Notes: generated by a model not told the origin, from the sequence alone. A stretch of DNA of 64,000 nt from an uncultured Tateyamaria sp. (GCF_947487805.1 NZ_CANKXW010000004.1:1-64000); one strand, 5' to 3'; positions 34,298-44,452 are shown, counted from the stretch's first letter. Translations and numbers: made by a program.

Positions 34298-35278
34298 TCA
34301 CTCGGTGGCTTGCGCCAGTTCGACCAGTTTCTTCATATCCGGGTTGGCGGCAAGATATTCGTCATAGACGACGCCCATCGCGTCCTGGAACGGGCTCTTG
34401 TCGGCAATCTCGTTCACCTTGATCCCCGCGGCCTCGACGTCCTTGCGGGCCTGCTCGGACTGGACCGACCACAGCTCGCGCTGGAACAGCGCCGCTTCTT
34501 CAGCCGCGCCGCGCACAGCGGTCTGCATTTCAGGCGACAGGGCGTCGAACTTGGCCGTGTTCACACAGATACATTCGGGGATGATCAGGTGTTCGCTCAG
34601 CGAATAGTGCGTCGTCACTTCGTAGTGGCCCACGCTCTTGAACGAGGGGAAGTTGTTTTCCGCACCGTCCACAACGCCGGTTTTCAGCGCCTGCTGCACT
34701 TCGGAGAACGCCATCGGAGACGGGTTGCCGCCCATGGCCGAAATCATCGCCGTGTAGAGGTTGTTGTTCATGACGCGGATCTTGAGACCCTCGACATCCG
34801 CAGGCGTGTTGATCGGTTTCTGGCTATAGAACGACCGCGCACCCGCATCGACCCACGCCAGCGGCTTGACGCCCGCATCGGCCATGGCGCTTGCCATGAT
34901 CTCGCCCGCTTCGCCGTCAAGCACGCGGAACATGTGCGGCACGCTCTTGAAGATGAAGGGCAGCGACACGAGGTTCGCTTCCTTGACCATCGGACCGATG
35001 GGGCCAAGGTTGAAGTTGCCGACCTCGATCGCGCCGATGCGGACCTGCTCCAGCGCGTCGGGCTGCGATCCCAGCACACCGCCGTGGAACACTTCGACCG
35101 TCAGCTCGCCACCTGTGGCGGTGTTCACCAGCTCGGCGAACTTGTCCATGGCCGCCGTGTTCGGGTGCCCGTCATTGTGAATGTTCCACGCGCGCCACGT
35201 GTCCGCGGCAGCCACGGAACCAAACAGCGCAACGGCTGCGGCGGCTCCGACCAAAGTCGATGAAAAACGTTCGAACAT
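34298..35278 (-). CDS. dctP: TRAP transporter substrate-binding protein (DctP family)
   Basis: A 326-residue periplasmic receptor with a signal peptide (LVGAAAAVALFGSVAAA, cut before DTWRAW). Receptor hallmarks are DVEGLKIRVMNNNLY with the carboxylate-binding arginine, AFSEVQQALKTGVVDGAENN, and HYSLSEHLIIPECICVN. The GAENN PS segment resembles receptors for sugar acids such as uronates, which would fit the surrounding catabolic genes; the ligand is not proven. CCTCCCTG-type leader sequence (GGGAGG on the coding strand) precedes the ATG at 35278. It is divergent from the GntR gene at 35544. Confidence 0.92.
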   Translation of the reverse strand: MFERFSSTLVGAAAAVALFGSVAAADTWRAWNIHNDGHPNTAAMDKFAELVNTATGGELTVEVFHGGVLGSQPDALEQVRIGAIEVGNFNLGPIGPMVKEANLVSLPFIFKSVPHMFRVLDGEAGEIMASAMADAGVKPLAWVDAGARSFYSQKPINTPADVEGLKIRVMNNNLYTAMISAMGGNPSPMAFSEVQQALKTGVVDGAENNFPSFKSVGHYEVTTHYSLSEHLIIPECICVNTAKFDALSPEMQTAVRGAAEEAALFQRELWSVQSEQARKDVEAAGIKVNEIADKSPFQDAMGVVYDEYLAANPDMKKLVELAQATE

Positions 35279-35384
35279 CGTTTCCTCCCTGAATGTCCGG
35301 CCCTTGTCGTGATGGGCGTTTTGCGTGTTGCGGGCCGCCGTGTTCCTTTGAGAACGATCAACAGCACGCTTGACGTCCCCATCA

Positions 35385-35398
35385 GGATACTAGTATCC
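35385..35398. promoter_or_regulatory. 14-base perfect palindrome, GntR-type operator candidate
   Basis: GGATACTAGTATCC is a perfect palindrome about 110 bases upstream of the TRAP binding-protein start and 146 bases upstream of the divergent GntR start. Its spacing and AT-rich centre are typical of FadR-subfamily operators. The adjacent regulator gene is the likely source of the binding protein. Confidence 0.6.
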
Positions 35399-35543
35399 CA
35401 GTTTTGTCAACTGCGATTTCGCGCGACCGTCACAGCCCGCAAAAAGGGGGCACGGCGCGGGCAAACACAGGCGACAGGACTGGGCTGACGGGTTTCTCGG
35501 CGCGCGCAAACGCGGTATCTGGCACTGTTCGGAAAGGGATTTG

Positions 35544-36224
35544 ATGCTGGAAATGAAAGAAAATTCGGTACCGCGCACGACCACGGATGTCGTGTTTGAA
35601 AACCTGCACAACGATATCGTGTCGCTGGCCCTGTTGCCCGGTGCCAAGATGTCAGAGGCCGAGGTCGCCGCCCGTATGGGCGTGTCCCGGCAACCCGTGC
35701 GGGACGCATTCAATCGCTTGGCCCATATGGATCTGCTGTCGATCCGGCCGCAGCGCGCGACCCGCGTGCGCGGATTCTCGGCAGAGAAGATCGCCAATGC
35801 GCGCTTTGTCCGCCTGTCGATCGAGCTGGAAGTGATTCGCCGCGCCCACAGCGTCTGGGACGACGCCAAGGCCGCTGTGCTCGACCGCCAGCTCGACATC
35901 CAGAGGGCCGCGATAGACGCGGGCGACATCGGCGAATTCCACGCGCTGGACTACGATTTTCACAAGGCGATCTTTGATCTGGGCGGGCACCCGCTGGCCT
36001 TTGACATGGTGGTGCAGTGCAAACAGCCCGTGGACCGTCTGTGCGTCCTCAGCCTCGGGGACAAGGACGAGCTGTCCCACGTCTTTGCCGATCACGAACG
36101 GATTGCCAACGCCCTCTCACGCGGATCTGTCGAACAGCTTGAGGACGTCACGCGACAGCACCTCAGCCGCCTTGACGCCACGATCCGCGCCATCCGCGAG
36201 AAGCACGCAGAGTATTTCGAATAA
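35544..36224 (+). CDS. GntR-family regulator (FadR/FCD subfamily)
   Basis: A 226-residue regulator: winged helix at about 20-75 (AARMGVSRQPVRDAFNRLAH, then LLSIRPQRATRVRGFS) and an FCD domain with ligand/metal-binding residues in LDYDFHKAIFDLGGH, FADHERIANAL and QHLSRLDATI. I start it at the ATG at 35544 (AAAGGGAT upstream) rather than the adjacent TTG. It is divergent from the second TRAP operon, with a perfect palindrome between, and is followed after 48 bases by an SDR gene, so it probably controls both. Confidence 0.9.
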   Translation: MLEMKENSVPRTTTDVVFENLHNDIVSLALLPGAKMSEAEVAARMGVSRQPVRDAFNRLAHMDLLSIRPQRATRVRGFSAEKIANARFVRLSIELEVIRRAHSVWDDAKAAVLDRQLDIQRAAIDAGDIGEFHALDYDFHKAIFDLGGHPLAFDMVVQCKQPVDRLCVLSLGDKDELSHVFADHERIANALSRGSVEQLEDVTRQHLSRLDATIRAIREKHAEYFE

Positions 36225-36272
36225 CCCCGCGGCCCAGCCGCACAGACCAAAGACCCCGAAAGGACATCCCAA

Positions 36273-37016
36273 ATGAAACTAGCAGGTCAAACAGCGATCG
36301 TGACGGGCGGTGGCCGGGATATCGGGCTGGCGGCGGCGCTCAAACTGGCCGCCGAAGGGGCCAATGTCGCGATCAACTACTTCTCCAGCGGCACAGGTGC
36401 GGATGACGCCGTCGCACAGATCACGGCAAAGGGCGGCAAAGCCTTTGCCATGCAGGGCGACCTGACCAAACAGGCGGATGTCGACGCGCTGGTCGACCGG
36501 ACGGTGTCGGAACTGGGCGGCATAAACGTGCTGGTGAACAATGCAGGCGGGTTGGTCGCGCGCAAGACGATCAAGGACATGCCCGACGATCACTGGACCA
36601 CCGTGATGGATCTGAACCTGAACAGCACGTTCCGCGTGACCAAGGCCTGCCTGCAACACATGGAAAAGGGCACAATCGTCAACCTCGCCAGCCAGGCCGC
36701 GCGGGACGGCGGCGGCCCCGGTGCCGTGGCCTATGCCACGTCCAAGGGGGCGGTGATGACCATGACCCGCGCACTGGCCAAGGAGGTCGGCCCCGACATC
36801 CGCGTCAACGCGCTGTGCCCCGGCATGATCGACACCGATTTCCACAACGTCCACACCCCCGACGCCGGGCGTCGCGGATACGAGGCCGCGGCCCCCGTCA
36901 AACGGCAGGGCACGACGGAGGACACCGCGAACCTGATCCTGTTCCTTGCCTGCGATGACAGCGCGTTCATCACCGGCGCCAATATCGACATCAACGGCGG
37001 GATGCTGTTCTCCTGA
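36273..37016 (+). CDS. short-chain dehydrogenase/reductase
   Basis: A 247-residue classical SDR: cofactor loop VTGGGRDIGLAAAL, VNNAGGLVAR, catalytic serine in VNLASQAAR and YxxxK in VAYATSKGAVM; the C-terminal GANIDINGGML is usual. It oxidises or reduces a small alcohol or ketone, in this setting probably a sugar acid taken up by the adjacent TRAP system. A good AAAGGA site precedes the ATG. It is the last plus-strand gene before the convergent denD. Confidence 0.88.
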   Translation: MKLAGQTAIVTGGGRDIGLAAALKLAAEGANVAINYFSSGTGADDAVAQITAKGGKAFAMQGDLTKQADVDALVDRTVSELGGINVLVNNAGGLVARKTIKDMPDDHWTTVMDLNLNSTFRVTKACLQHMEKGTIVNLASQAARDGGGPGAVAYATSKGAVMTMTRALAKEVGPDIRVNALCPGMIDTDFHNVHTPDAGRRGYEAAAPVKRQGTTEDTANLILFLACDDSAFITGANIDINGGMLFS

Positions 37017-37046
37017 CGCTTTTGCGATCGGTCTTGCCTGACCGCC

Positions 37047-38018
37047 TCAGCGGTCGGGCAGATCTTCGGCCACATAGACGTCGATGATCTCGCGGAACGT
37101 CGCCTCGGCCTTGAACCCCAGGGCCGTGGCGCGGTCGGGCGCGAAGTTGCGCGGCCAGCCATCCACGATTTTGGCGATGGCGGGATCCGGCTGCGGCTTG
37201 ATCAGGGCGACGACATTGTTGCCCGCCACCTCGCGCAGCGCCTCGATCTGCTCGGCCACGGTACAGGACAGTCCCGGCAGGTTCAGCGCCCGCCGCCCCT
37301 CCAGCCGCGCGGTGTCCAGCGTGCCCGCATGGGTCAGGAACCCCGCCGCCGACCGGGGCGAGGCATGCCAGTGCCGCACCGTGTCGGCCACCGGCAGGAT
37401 CGCCTCCTGCCCGTTCAGCGGCTCGCGGATGATGCCCGAGAAAAAGGACGACGCGGCGAGGTTCGCCTTGCCCGGTCGCACGCAGATCGTGGGCAGGCGC
37501 AGCGACAGCCCGTCGATGAACCCCTTGCGGCTGAAGTCCTGCACCATCAGCTCGCACGCCGCCTTTTGCGCGCCATAGCTGGTTTGGGGCGAGGTCAGGA
37601 ATTCGTCGCCGATCTTGTCCGGGTAGGGCCCGCCAAACACGGCGATGGACGAGGTGAACACCACGCGCGGCACATAGGCCCCGCCGGTGGCACGGTGCTG
37701 GGCGCGCAACGCCTCGAGGAAATGCCACATGGGCAGCATGTTCACCTGCCAGCCCAGATCGAAATTGGTCTCGGCCTCGCCCGACACGATTGAGGCGAGG
37801 AAATAGATCACGTCGAACCGTTCGGCGGCCAGCGCAGCCCCCTCGGCCTGCACCGACAGGTTGCCCACACGCCGGTCCGTACCGACGCCGCCCTCCGGGA
37901 ATGCGATGTCGTGCAGGGTCAGCGTGACGGGCGCGGCGTCCAGCCCTTCGGCCTCGAGCTTTTGCGCCAGTTTCTGGCCGACCATGCCGCCGCCCCCCAG
38001 GATCAGAACACGGGTCAT
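37047..38018 (-). CDS. denD: D-erythronate dehydrogenase-like epimerase-family protein
   Basis: A 323-residue extended SDR. The Rossmann loop is VLILGGGGMVGQKLAQKL, the active site has the serine of FTSSIAVFGG and the YGAQK of TSYGAQKAACELM, and the segment DGLSLRLPTICVRPGKAN, then SSFFSGIIREPLNG is the hallmark of DenD, which starts D-erythronate breakdown. The next gene (38015) overlaps it by four bases at the upstream side, so dehydrogenase and DenD are co-expressed. The other genes of the known route (otnK, otnC) are not adjacent; an OtnI/Hyi-like isomerase is at 60039. Confidence 0.87.
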   Translation of the reverse strand: MTRVLILGGGGMVGQKLAQKLEAEGLDAAPVTLTLHDIAFPEGGVGTDRRVGNLSVQAEGAALAAERFDVIYFLASIVSGEAETNFDLGWQVNMLPMWHFLEALRAQHRATGGAYVPRVVFTSSIAVFGGPYPDKIGDEFLTSPQTSYGAQKAACELMVQDFSRKGFIDGLSLRLPTICVRPGKANLAASSFFSGIIREPLNGQEAILPVADTVRHWHASPRSAAGFLTHAGTLDTARLEGRRALNLPGLSCTVAEQIEALREVAGNNVVALIKPQPDPAIAKIVDGWPRNFAPDRATALGFKAEATFREIIDVYVAEDLPDR

Positions 38019-38893
38019 GCGCCGCCCTCCTGCCGGGCCTTGAGCTCAAGATAGAGGCCCGAGTGATCCCGATCCGCCCCGTCCATGTGATCCACGAAAT
38101 GCGCAAAGCGGTCCCGGACGCCTTCGGTCATCGGCAGGCTCAGACCCACTGATTCGGCCTCGCCCAGAACATTGTCCAAATCCTTGAGCTGAAATTTCGA
38201 GAGTCCGCCAGGTTCGAAATTTCCGGTCGTCATCCGTTCGCCGTGCTGTTGCAGGATCACCGAATCGGCGAATCCCCCCTTGAGGGCCGCGCGCAGGGCG
38301 GCGGGATCTGCACCGCCTTTTTCGGCCAGCAGCATCGCCTCGGCCACGGCGCCAATGGTCACGGCAACGATGGTCTGGTTGCACAGTTTCGACAGCTGCC
38401 CACTGCCGGTCGGACCCACATGTACCGGGCGGCCCATCGCCCCCAGCACCGGGGCCGCGCGTTCCACATCCGCAGCCTCCCCGCCTGCCATGATGGCAAG
38501 CGTCGCGGCCTCTGCCCCCTTGGTGCCACCGGACACGGGCGCATCGACAAAGGCGACGCCCTCGGCCTCCAGCAGCGCGCGCGCCTCGCGCGCCTCGCCC
38601 GGTTTCGTGGACGACATGTCGATCCACAACGCCCCCGCGCCCAGCGCCCAGGACACATCACGGATCATCGCCAGAACGGTCGGCCCGTCGCTCATCATGG
38701 TGATGATGACATCAGCATCGGTCACGGCATCCGATGGCTTGCCCACCACCTTCGCCCCATGCGCGGCCAGCGGGTCGGCCTTGGCCTGCGTACGGTTCCA
38801 CACCGTCACGGGTACCCCGGCCTGCGCCAGATTGCGCGCCATCGGAAATCCCATCAAACCCGTGCCCAGCAGGGCCACCTTCTCAAACGCCAT
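38015..38893 (-). CDS. beta-hydroxyacid dehydrogenase (3-hydroxyisobutyrate dehydrogenase family)
   Basis: A 292-residue member: NAD motif LLGTGLMGFPMARNL, substrate motif FVDAPVSGGTKGAEAATL and lysine region GSGQLSKLCNQTIVA. The motifs are the most canonical of the three family members in the window, close to tartronate semialdehyde (2-hydroxy-3-oxopropionate) reductase and L-threonate dehydrogenase. Coupling to denD favours a four-carbon acid or its breakdown product. GGGAGGAT precedes the ATG at 38893. The 115 bases to the divergent SDR hold a shared promoter. Confidence 0.87.
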   Translation of the reverse strand: MAFEKVALLGTGLMGFPMARNLAQAGVPVTVWNRTQAKADPLAAHGAKVVGKPSDAVTDADVIITMMSDGPTVLAMIRDVSWALGAGALWIDMSSTKPGEAREARALLEAEGVAFVDAPVSGGTKGAEAATLAIMAGGEAADVERAAPVLGAMGRPVHVGPTGSGQLSKLCNQTIVAVTIGAVAEAMLLAEKGGADPAALRAALKGGFADSVILQQHGERMTTGNFEPGGLSKFQLKDLDNVLGEAESVGLSLPMTEGVRDRFAHFVDHMDGADRDHSGLYLELKARQEGGA

Positions 38894-39008
38894 CGCGCAT
38901 CCTCCCAAATTGCCATGACGTCTGGTCAACAGTTGCGCCATGTCCTACGCTAACACCAAAACGCAGCCCACGCGGCAGCGCAACACCTGATCAGGATGGG
39001 GGGACCAC

Positions 39009-39752
39009 ATGGGCCGTTTAGACGGAAAGCGCGCGCTTGTGACCGCGGCAGGCCAGGGGATCGGTCGCGCCAGCGCCGAAGCCATGGCCGCAGAAGGCGC
39101 ACAGGTCTTTGCCACCGACCTCAACGCAGACCTGCTGACCGGCATGTCCGCAGGCATCGAAACCTTTGAACTCGATGCGATGGACGCAGACAGCATCGCC
39201 GCAGGCGTCGAACGTGCGGCACCGGATGTGCTGTTCAACTGCGCAGGATTTGTACACCACGGCGACGTGATGGCCGCGACAGAGGACGAATGGGATTTCG
39301 CCTTTGACCTCAACGTGCGGTCCATGTTCCGCACCATGCGCGCGGCCCTGCCCGGCATGGTGGAACGCGGCACCGGGTCGATCATCAACATGTCGTCGGC
39401 CGCCTCATCCGTGATCGGCGCGCCCAACCGGTTCATCTATGGCACGACCAAGGCCGCCGTGATCGGCATGACCAAATCGGTCGCGGTCGACTACATCACC
39501 AAGGGCATCCGCTGCAATTGCATCTGCCCCGGCACAGTGGAAAGCCCAAGCTGGCATGACCGCGTGAAGGCGCTGGGTGAACAGGTCGGCAGCTACGAAG
39601 AAGCCCTCAAACAATTTGTGTCACGCCAGCCCATGGGGCGCGTGGCCACGGCGCAGGAAATCGCCAACCTCGTTGTGTATCTCGCCAGCGACGACAGCGG
39701 TTTCACCACAGGACATCCCCACATCATCGACGGAGGCTGGTCAGGACAATGA
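39009..39752 (+). CDS. SDR, probable 2-keto-3-deoxy-L-sugar-acid dehydrogenase
   Basis: A 247-residue SDR with the variant cofactor loop [20 protein letters not shown] and FATDLN, catalytic serine in INMSSAASS and YxxxK in [10 protein letters not shown]. This sequence type is known from 2-keto-3-deoxy-L-fuconate (and rhamnonate) 4-dehydrogenases. The gene order SDR, IlvD-type dehydratase, FAH hydrolase, 2-hydroxyacid dehydrogenase and enolase-type dehydratase supports that role: oxidation at C4 gives a 2,4-diketo acid that the FAH enzyme cleaves. It overlaps the next gene by four bases. Confidence 0.86.
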   Translation: MGRLDGKRALVTAAGQGIGRASAEAMAAEGAQVFATDLNADLLTGMSAGIETFELDAMDADSIAAGVERAAPDVLFNCAGFVHHGDVMAATEDEWDFAFDLNVRSMFRTMRAALPGMVERGTGSIINMSSAASSVIGAPNRFIYGTTKAAVIGMTKSVAVDYITKGIRCNCICPGTVESPSWHDRVKALGEQVGSYEEALKQFVSRQPMGRVATAQEIANLVVYLASDDSGFTTGHPHIIDGGWSGQ

Positions 39753-41548
39753 CCAAGAAAATCGGAATAGAAGATCTGCGCTCGCGCAAGTGGTTCATGA
39801 ACCCGGACAACCCGGAAATGACCGCGCTCTACCTCGAACGCTATCTGAACTACGGTCTCACACGCGAGGAACTGCAATCGGGCAAGCCGATCATCGGCAT
39901 TGCGCAGACGGGCAGCGACCTGTCGCCCTGCAACCGGCACCACCTTGAGCTGACCAAGCGGGTGCGCGACGGCATCATCGCGGCAGGCGGCACCTGTATC
40001 GAAGTGCCCGTGCACCCGATTCAGGAAACCGGGAAGCGGCCCACTGCCATGTTGGACCGGAACCTTGCCTACCTCAGCCTCGTGGAAACGCTCTTTGGCT
40101 ATCCGCTTGACGGCGTTGTGCTGAACATCGGCTGTGACAAGACCACACCCGCCCTGCTGATGGCCGCTGCCACTGTGAACATCCCCGCCATTGCCCTGTC
40201 TGTCGGGCCGATGCTGAACGGCTGGTTCCGGGGTGAACGCACCGGGTCCGGCACAATCGTCTGGAAAGCCCGCGAAATGCTGGCCGCGGGCGAGATTGAC
40301 GACGATGGGTTCATGGAACTCGTCGCATCCTCCGCCCCCTCCGTCGGCTATTGCAACACGATGGGCACGGCCACGACGATGAACAGCCTCGCCGAAGCGC
40401 TTGGCATGCAGTTGCCCGGTGCCGCCGCCATCCCCGCCCCCTACCGCGAGCGCGGTCAGATCAGTTACGAGACCGGCCGCCGCATCGTCGACATGGTGTG
40501 GGAAGACCTGCGCCCATCCGACATCATGACGCGCGAGGCGTTCGAGAACACGATCGTCATCAACTCCGCCATCGGCGGGTCGACCAACGCACCGATCCAC
40601 CTGAATGGCATTGCCAAACATCTGGACGTGCCGCTGAACAATGACGACTGGCAATGCGTCGGCCACGAGGTCCCGCTGATCGTCAACATGCAGCCTGCGG
40701 GCGAATATCTAGGCGAGGATTACCAGCATGCGGGCGGTGTGCCTGCGGTCATTGGCGAATTGATCGCCGCCGACCTGCTGCCGCACCCGGACATCATCAC
40801 CGCCAACGGTAAGACGATGCGCGAAAACTGCGGCCATGTGCGGTCCGAGGACACCCGCGTGATCCGCTCCGCCGCCGATCCGCTCAAGGAACATGCCGGG
40901 TTCATCAACCTCAAGGGCAACCTCTTTGACAGCGCGATCATGAAGACATCCGTGATCTCGCCCGATTTCCGCGCACGGTACCTGTCAAACCCCGACGATC
41001 CCGAGGCGTTCGAGGGCCGCGCCGTGGTGTTCGACGGGCCAGAGGATTTCCACCACCGCATCGACGATCCGGCGGAGAACATCGACGAAAACTGCATCCT
41101 GTTCATGCGCGGTGCTGGTCCCAAGGGCTATCCCGGCGGGGCAGAGGTCGTGAACATGCGCGCGCCCTCCTACCTGCTGAAAAAGGGGATCGACGCGCTG
41201 CCTTGTGTCGGTGACGGGCGGCAATCGGGCACCTCCGGCTCGCCCTCGATCCTCAACGCCTCGCCCGAGGCGGCGGATGGTGGCGGTCTGGCCTTGCTGC
41301 AAAACGGCGACCGCGTGCGGATCGACCTGAAAAAGTGCACCGCCGACATGCTGATCGACGCATCGGAACTGGCTGCACGCTCTGTCGCGCTGGCCGAGGC
41401 CGGGGGCTTTGGCACGCCAGACAGCCAAAGCCCGTGGCAAGAGATCTTCCGCGACCGCGTTGGCCGCTTTGACGAGGGCATGACCCTGCGCGGGGCGGAC
41501 GCCTACCAGGATATTTCGCGTCGCCACATGCCACGCGACAACCACTGA
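39749..41548 (+). CDS. IlvD/Edd-family sugar-acid dehydratase (L-arabinonate/xylonate type)
   Basis: A 599-residue dehydratase of the branch that includes L-arabinonate and D-xylonate dehydratases. Iron-sulfur ligands are seen in [24 protein letters not shown] and a third cysteine in [15 protein letters not shown]; the catalytic serine lies in [18 protein letters not shown]. It removes water from an aldonate to make a 2-keto-3-deoxy acid. Because an enolase-superfamily dehydratase ends the same operon, the two may serve different aldonates that converge on one route. Confidence 0.9.
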   Translation: MTKKIGIEDLRSRKWFMNPDNPEMTALYLERYLNYGLTREELQSGKPIIGIAQTGSDLSPCNRHHLELTKRVRDGIIAAGGTCIEVPVHPIQETGKRPTAMLDRNLAYLSLVETLFGYPLDGVVLNIGCDKTTPALLMAAATVNIPAIALSVGPMLNGWFRGERTGSGTIVWKAREMLAAGEIDDDGFMELVASSAPSVGYCNTMGTATTMNSLAEALGMQLPGAAAIPAPYRERGQISYETGRRIVDMVWEDLRPSDIMTREAFENTIVINSAIGGSTNAPIHLNGIAKHLDVPLNNDDWQCVGHEVPLIVNMQPAGEYLGEDYQHAGGVPAVIGELIAADLLPHPDIITANGKTMRENCGHVRSEDTRVIRSAADPLKEHAGFINLKGNLFDSAIMKTSVISPDFRARYLSNPDDPEAFEGRAVVFDGPEDFHHRIDDPAENIDENCILFMRGAGPKGYPGGAEVVNMRAPSYLLKKGIDALPCVGDGRQSGTSGSPSILNASPEAADGGGLALLQNGDRVRIDLKKCTADMLIDASELAARSVALAEAGGFGTPDSQSPWQEIFRDRVGRFDEGMTLRGADAYQDISRRHMPRDNH

Positions 41549-41576
41549 TTTTCGAGACGAACAAAGGACTTTTGCA

Positions 41577-42419
41577 ATGAAACTTGTACGCTTCGGCGAT
41601 ATGGGCGCCGAAAAACCCGGCCTGATGGATGGCGATACGCTGCGTGATCTGTCGGGTGTGATCGACGACATCGACGGCACGACGCTGGGCGATGACAGCC
41701 TCGCCAAACTGCGCGACATCGACCCCGCCAGCCTGCCTGCCGTGGCCGGCAGCCCCCGCATCGGCGCCTGCGTCGGCAACATCGGCAAGTTCCTGTGCAT
41801 CGGCCTGAACTATTCCGACCACGCCGCCGAAACCGGCGCGGACATCCCCGAACACCCCATCCTGTTCTTCAAGGCGAACTCGGCCATCGTTGGCCCCAAT
41901 GACGATGTGGTCATGCCGCGCGGGTCCGAGAAAACCGATTGGGAGGTCGAGCTGGGTGTCGTCATCGGCACAACCGCCAAATACGTCAGCAAGGAAAACG
42001 CGCTGGATCACGTGGCGGGCTATTGCGTGGTCAACGACGTGTCCGAACGGCATTTTCAGACCCAGCTGACCGGTCAGTGGACCAAGGGCAAATCCTGCGA
42101 CACGTTCGGCCCCACAGGCCCCTATCTCGTCACGCGCGACGATGTGCCGGACCCGCAGAACCTTGCCATGTCGCTCGATGTGAACGGCAAGCGGATGCAG
42201 ACGGGCAACACGTCCACCATGATCTTTACCGTGGCCGAGATCATCGAACATCTGAGCCAGTTGATGACGCTGCACCCCGGTGACGTGATCACTACGGGCA
42301 CACCCCCCGGCGTCGGCATGGGCATGAAACCGCAGACCTTCCTCAAGGTGGGCGACGTCATGGAGCTGACCATCGAAGGGCTGGGCACCCAGCGCCAAGA
42401 GGTGAAACAGGATGCCTGA
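41577..42419 (+). CDS. fumarylacetoacetate hydrolase-family protein, probable 2,4-diketo-3-deoxy-acid hydrolase
   Basis: A 280-residue FAH-family protein. Characteristic pieces are KFLCIGLNYSDHAAETG, ILFFKANSAIVGPNDDV, the metal-binding glutamates of DWEVELGVVIG, and GDVITTGTPPGVGMGM near the end. In the L-fuconate and L-rhamnonate diketo routes this enzyme cleaves the 2,4-diketo acid to pyruvate plus a hydroxy acid. It starts 28 bases after the dehydratase, with AAAGGA upstream, and overlaps the next gene by eight bases. Confidence 0.9.
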   Translation: MKLVRFGDMGAEKPGLMDGDTLRDLSGVIDDIDGTTLGDDSLAKLRDIDPASLPAVAGSPRIGACVGNIGKFLCIGLNYSDHAAETGADIPEHPILFFKANSAIVGPNDDVVMPRGSEKTDWEVELGVVIGTTAKYVSKENALDHVAGYCVVNDVSERHFQTQLTGQWTKGKSCDTFGPTGPYLVTRDDVPDPQNLAMSLDVNGKRMQTGNTSTMIFTVAEIIEHLSQLMTLHPGDVITTGTPPGVGMGMKPQTFLKVGDVMELTIEGLGTQRQEVKQDA

Positions 42420-43344
42420 TCTGCTGCAAATCGGTGGCATCACCGACGCCATGCGCGACCGACTGTCCGAACGGTTCACCATCCATCAGGCCACGGGCGA
42501 TTACCCCGCCGAGGCGATCACCCACATCGTGACGAACGGCCATGACGGGGTGCCGGCGGACGTGCTGGCCAAGTGCACCAACGCCAAAATGGCCGCGAGC
42601 TATGGCGTGGGATATGACGCCATCGACACCGACGCCTGCGTGGAACGCGGCATCATCGTCACCCACACGCCCGACGTCCTGAACGCCGAGGTCGCGAGCA
42701 CCACGATCATGCTGATGCTTGCCAGCTTCCGCAATCTGCTGGCGGACGAGGCGCACGCCCGCTCCGGCGCCTGGGAAACGGATGGCAACGCGCCGCTGTC
42801 GCGCAGTGCCGACAACCGCCGCGTGGGTATCCTCGGGCTGGGCCGCATCGGTCAGGCCATCGCGGACAAGCTCAAGGCGTTCGACGCCGACATCCACTAT
42901 CACACGCGCAGCCAAAAGGACGTGCCTTACACCTATCACGACACGCTCGTCGGCATGGCCAAGGCGGTTGAGGTCATCATCTGCATCACCCCCGGTGGCC
43001 CCTCGACGAACAAGATCGTCAACGCCGAGGTGATGGAGGCTTTGGGCCCCGATGGCACGCTGATCAACGTCTCGCGCGGGTCCGTCATCGACGAGGCGGC
43101 GATGGTCGCGGCGCTGCAATCGGGCAAACTGGGCTATGCCGCCCTCGACGTGTTCGAGGAAGAGCCCAAGATCCCCGACGCGCTGAAAACCATGTCCAAC
43201 GTGGTCCTTCTGCCGCATGTGGGCAGCGCCACGGTCGAAACCCGCGCCGCCATGGGCGCGCTGGTGGTGGACAACGTGCTCAGCCACCTCGACACCGGCA
43301 AGACGCTGACGCCGGTGCCGGAAACGGCGCATCTGAATGGCTAG
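42412..43344 (+). CDS. D-isomer-specific 2-hydroxyacid dehydrogenase (GhrB-like)
   Basis: A 310-residue NAD(P)-dependent dehydrogenase. The Rossmann loop is [16 protein letters not shown], and the catalytic set is the arginine of [11 protein letters not shown], the glutamate of [10 protein letters not shown] and the histidine of LLPHVGSAT. It resembles glyoxylate/hydroxypyruvate reductases, so it could interconvert glycolate, glycerate or lactate with the oxo acids formed by the preceding hydrolase. Eight-base overlaps with both neighbours show translational coupling. Confidence 0.89.
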   Translation: MPDLLQIGGITDAMRDRLSERFTIHQATGDYPAEAITHIVTNGHDGVPADVLAKCTNAKMAASYGVGYDAIDTDACVERGIIVTHTPDVLNAEVASTTIMLMLASFRNLLADEAHARSGAWETDGNAPLSRSADNRRVGILGLGRIGQAIADKLKAFDADIHYHTRSQKDVPYTYHDTLVGMAKAVEVIICITPGGPSTNKIVNAEVMEALGPDGTLINVSRGSVIDEAAMVAALQSGKLGYAALDVFEEEPKIPDALKTMSNVVLLPHVGSATVETRAAMGALVVDNVLSHLDTGKTLTPVPETAHLNG

Positions 43345-44425
43345 GATCGCGCAGGTCACCGCGCGCCTCTTCGCCGTGCCGCTCGACGAAATCCTCGTCG
43401 ATGCCAAGCACGGCGATCACAGCCACTTTCACCTGATCACCGCCACGGTGACATTGGACGATGGGCGCACGGGCACAGGCTACAGCTATAACGGTGGCCG
43501 CGGCGGGCACGCGACGGCCGCGATGATCACCCACGATCTGGCGCCGTTCCTGACAGGCCAGGATGCGGACAACGTCGAAGAGCTGACCCACGCCATGGAC
43601 GCGCACCTGCACTATGTCGGGCGCGGCGGGGTGCTGTCCTTTGCCATTTCCGCAGTGGACATCGCACTCTGGGATGCGCGGCTCAAAGGGGCGGGGCAAT
43701 CGCTGGTGCAGGCGGCGGGCGGCGCGTCGGACCGATGCCGCGCCTATGCGGGCGGCATTGATCTGGGCTTTGACCTGCCCAAGCTGCTGGACAGCGTGCG
43801 CGGCTACCTCGCGCGCGGGCACAACGCGGTCAAGATCAAGATCGGCCAACCGACCGAAGCCGAGGATGTCGAACGCATCCGCGCGGTGCGCGACCTGATT
43901 GGTCCGGACGTGACGTTCATGATCGACGCCAATTATTCGATGACCACAGATCAGGCGATCAGCTTGGCAAACGCGGTCAAGGATCAGGACATCACGTGGT
44001 TCGAGGAACCGATCGAACCGGATCTCTTTGAAGATTTCGCCACCATCCGCGCGGCCACCGGCATGGCCACAGCACAGGGAGAAAACCTGCACACGATGCA
44101 CGAATTCCGCCGTGCGCTGCCCCATGTGGATTTCATCCAGCCCGACGCATCGAACTGCCTCGGCATCACCGGCTGGCTCGAGGTGGCCGGGATGGCGCGG
44201 GACGCGGGCGTGCCGGTGTGCAGTCACGGCATGCAGGAATTGCACGTGTCGCTCGTGTCCTCGCAACCTCACGGCGGCTGGCTCGAAGTGCACAGCTTTC
44301 CCATCGACCGTTACACCACGCGGCCCCTCGTGATCGAGGATCACCTCGCCGTAGCGCCGGATGCGCCGGGGATTGGCGTGACCTTCGACTGGGCCAAACT
44401 GACCCCACACGAGATTTCGCCGTAG
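43337..44425 (+). CDS. enolase-superfamily dehydratase/racemase (mandelate racemase subgroup)
   Basis: A 362-residue enolase-superfamily protein with the mandelate-racemase-type active site: K166 and K168 in VKIKIG, metal ligands D197, E223 and E249 (IDANY, WFEEP, GEN), D270 and H297 of SHGMQ. Members dehydrate sugar acids such as rhamnonate, fuconate, gluconate or galactarate, or racemise acids. Its place at the end of an operon for a diketo route makes an L-aldonate dehydratase likely. A hairpin follows the stop. Confidence 0.9.
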   Translation: MARIAQVTARLFAVPLDEILVDAKHGDHSHFHLITATVTLDDGRTGTGYSYNGGRGGHATAAMITHDLAPFLTGQDADNVEELTHAMDAHLHYVGRGGVLSFAISAVDIALWDARLKGAGQSLVQAAGGASDRCRAYAGGIDLGFDLPKLLDSVRGYLARGHNAVKIKIGQPTEAEDVERIRAVRDLIGPDVTFMIDANYSMTTDQAISLANAVKDQDITWFEEPIEPDLFEDFATIRAATGMATAQGENLHTMHEFRRALPHVDFIQPDASNCLGITGWLEVAGMARDAGVPVCSHGMQELHVSLVSSQPHGGWLEVHSFPIDRYTTRPLVIEDHLAVAPDAPGIGVTFDWAKLTPHEISP

Positions 44426-44452
44426 GCATCTGCCCACCCGAATACGCCTTGG

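Noticed and set aside
38894-39008. Possible GntR-type operator (CTGGTCAACAG) between the dehydrogenase and SDR genes
   Set aside because: The symmetry is imperfect and the spacing does not fit the TNGTNNNACNA consensus of FadR-type regulators, so it was not listed.
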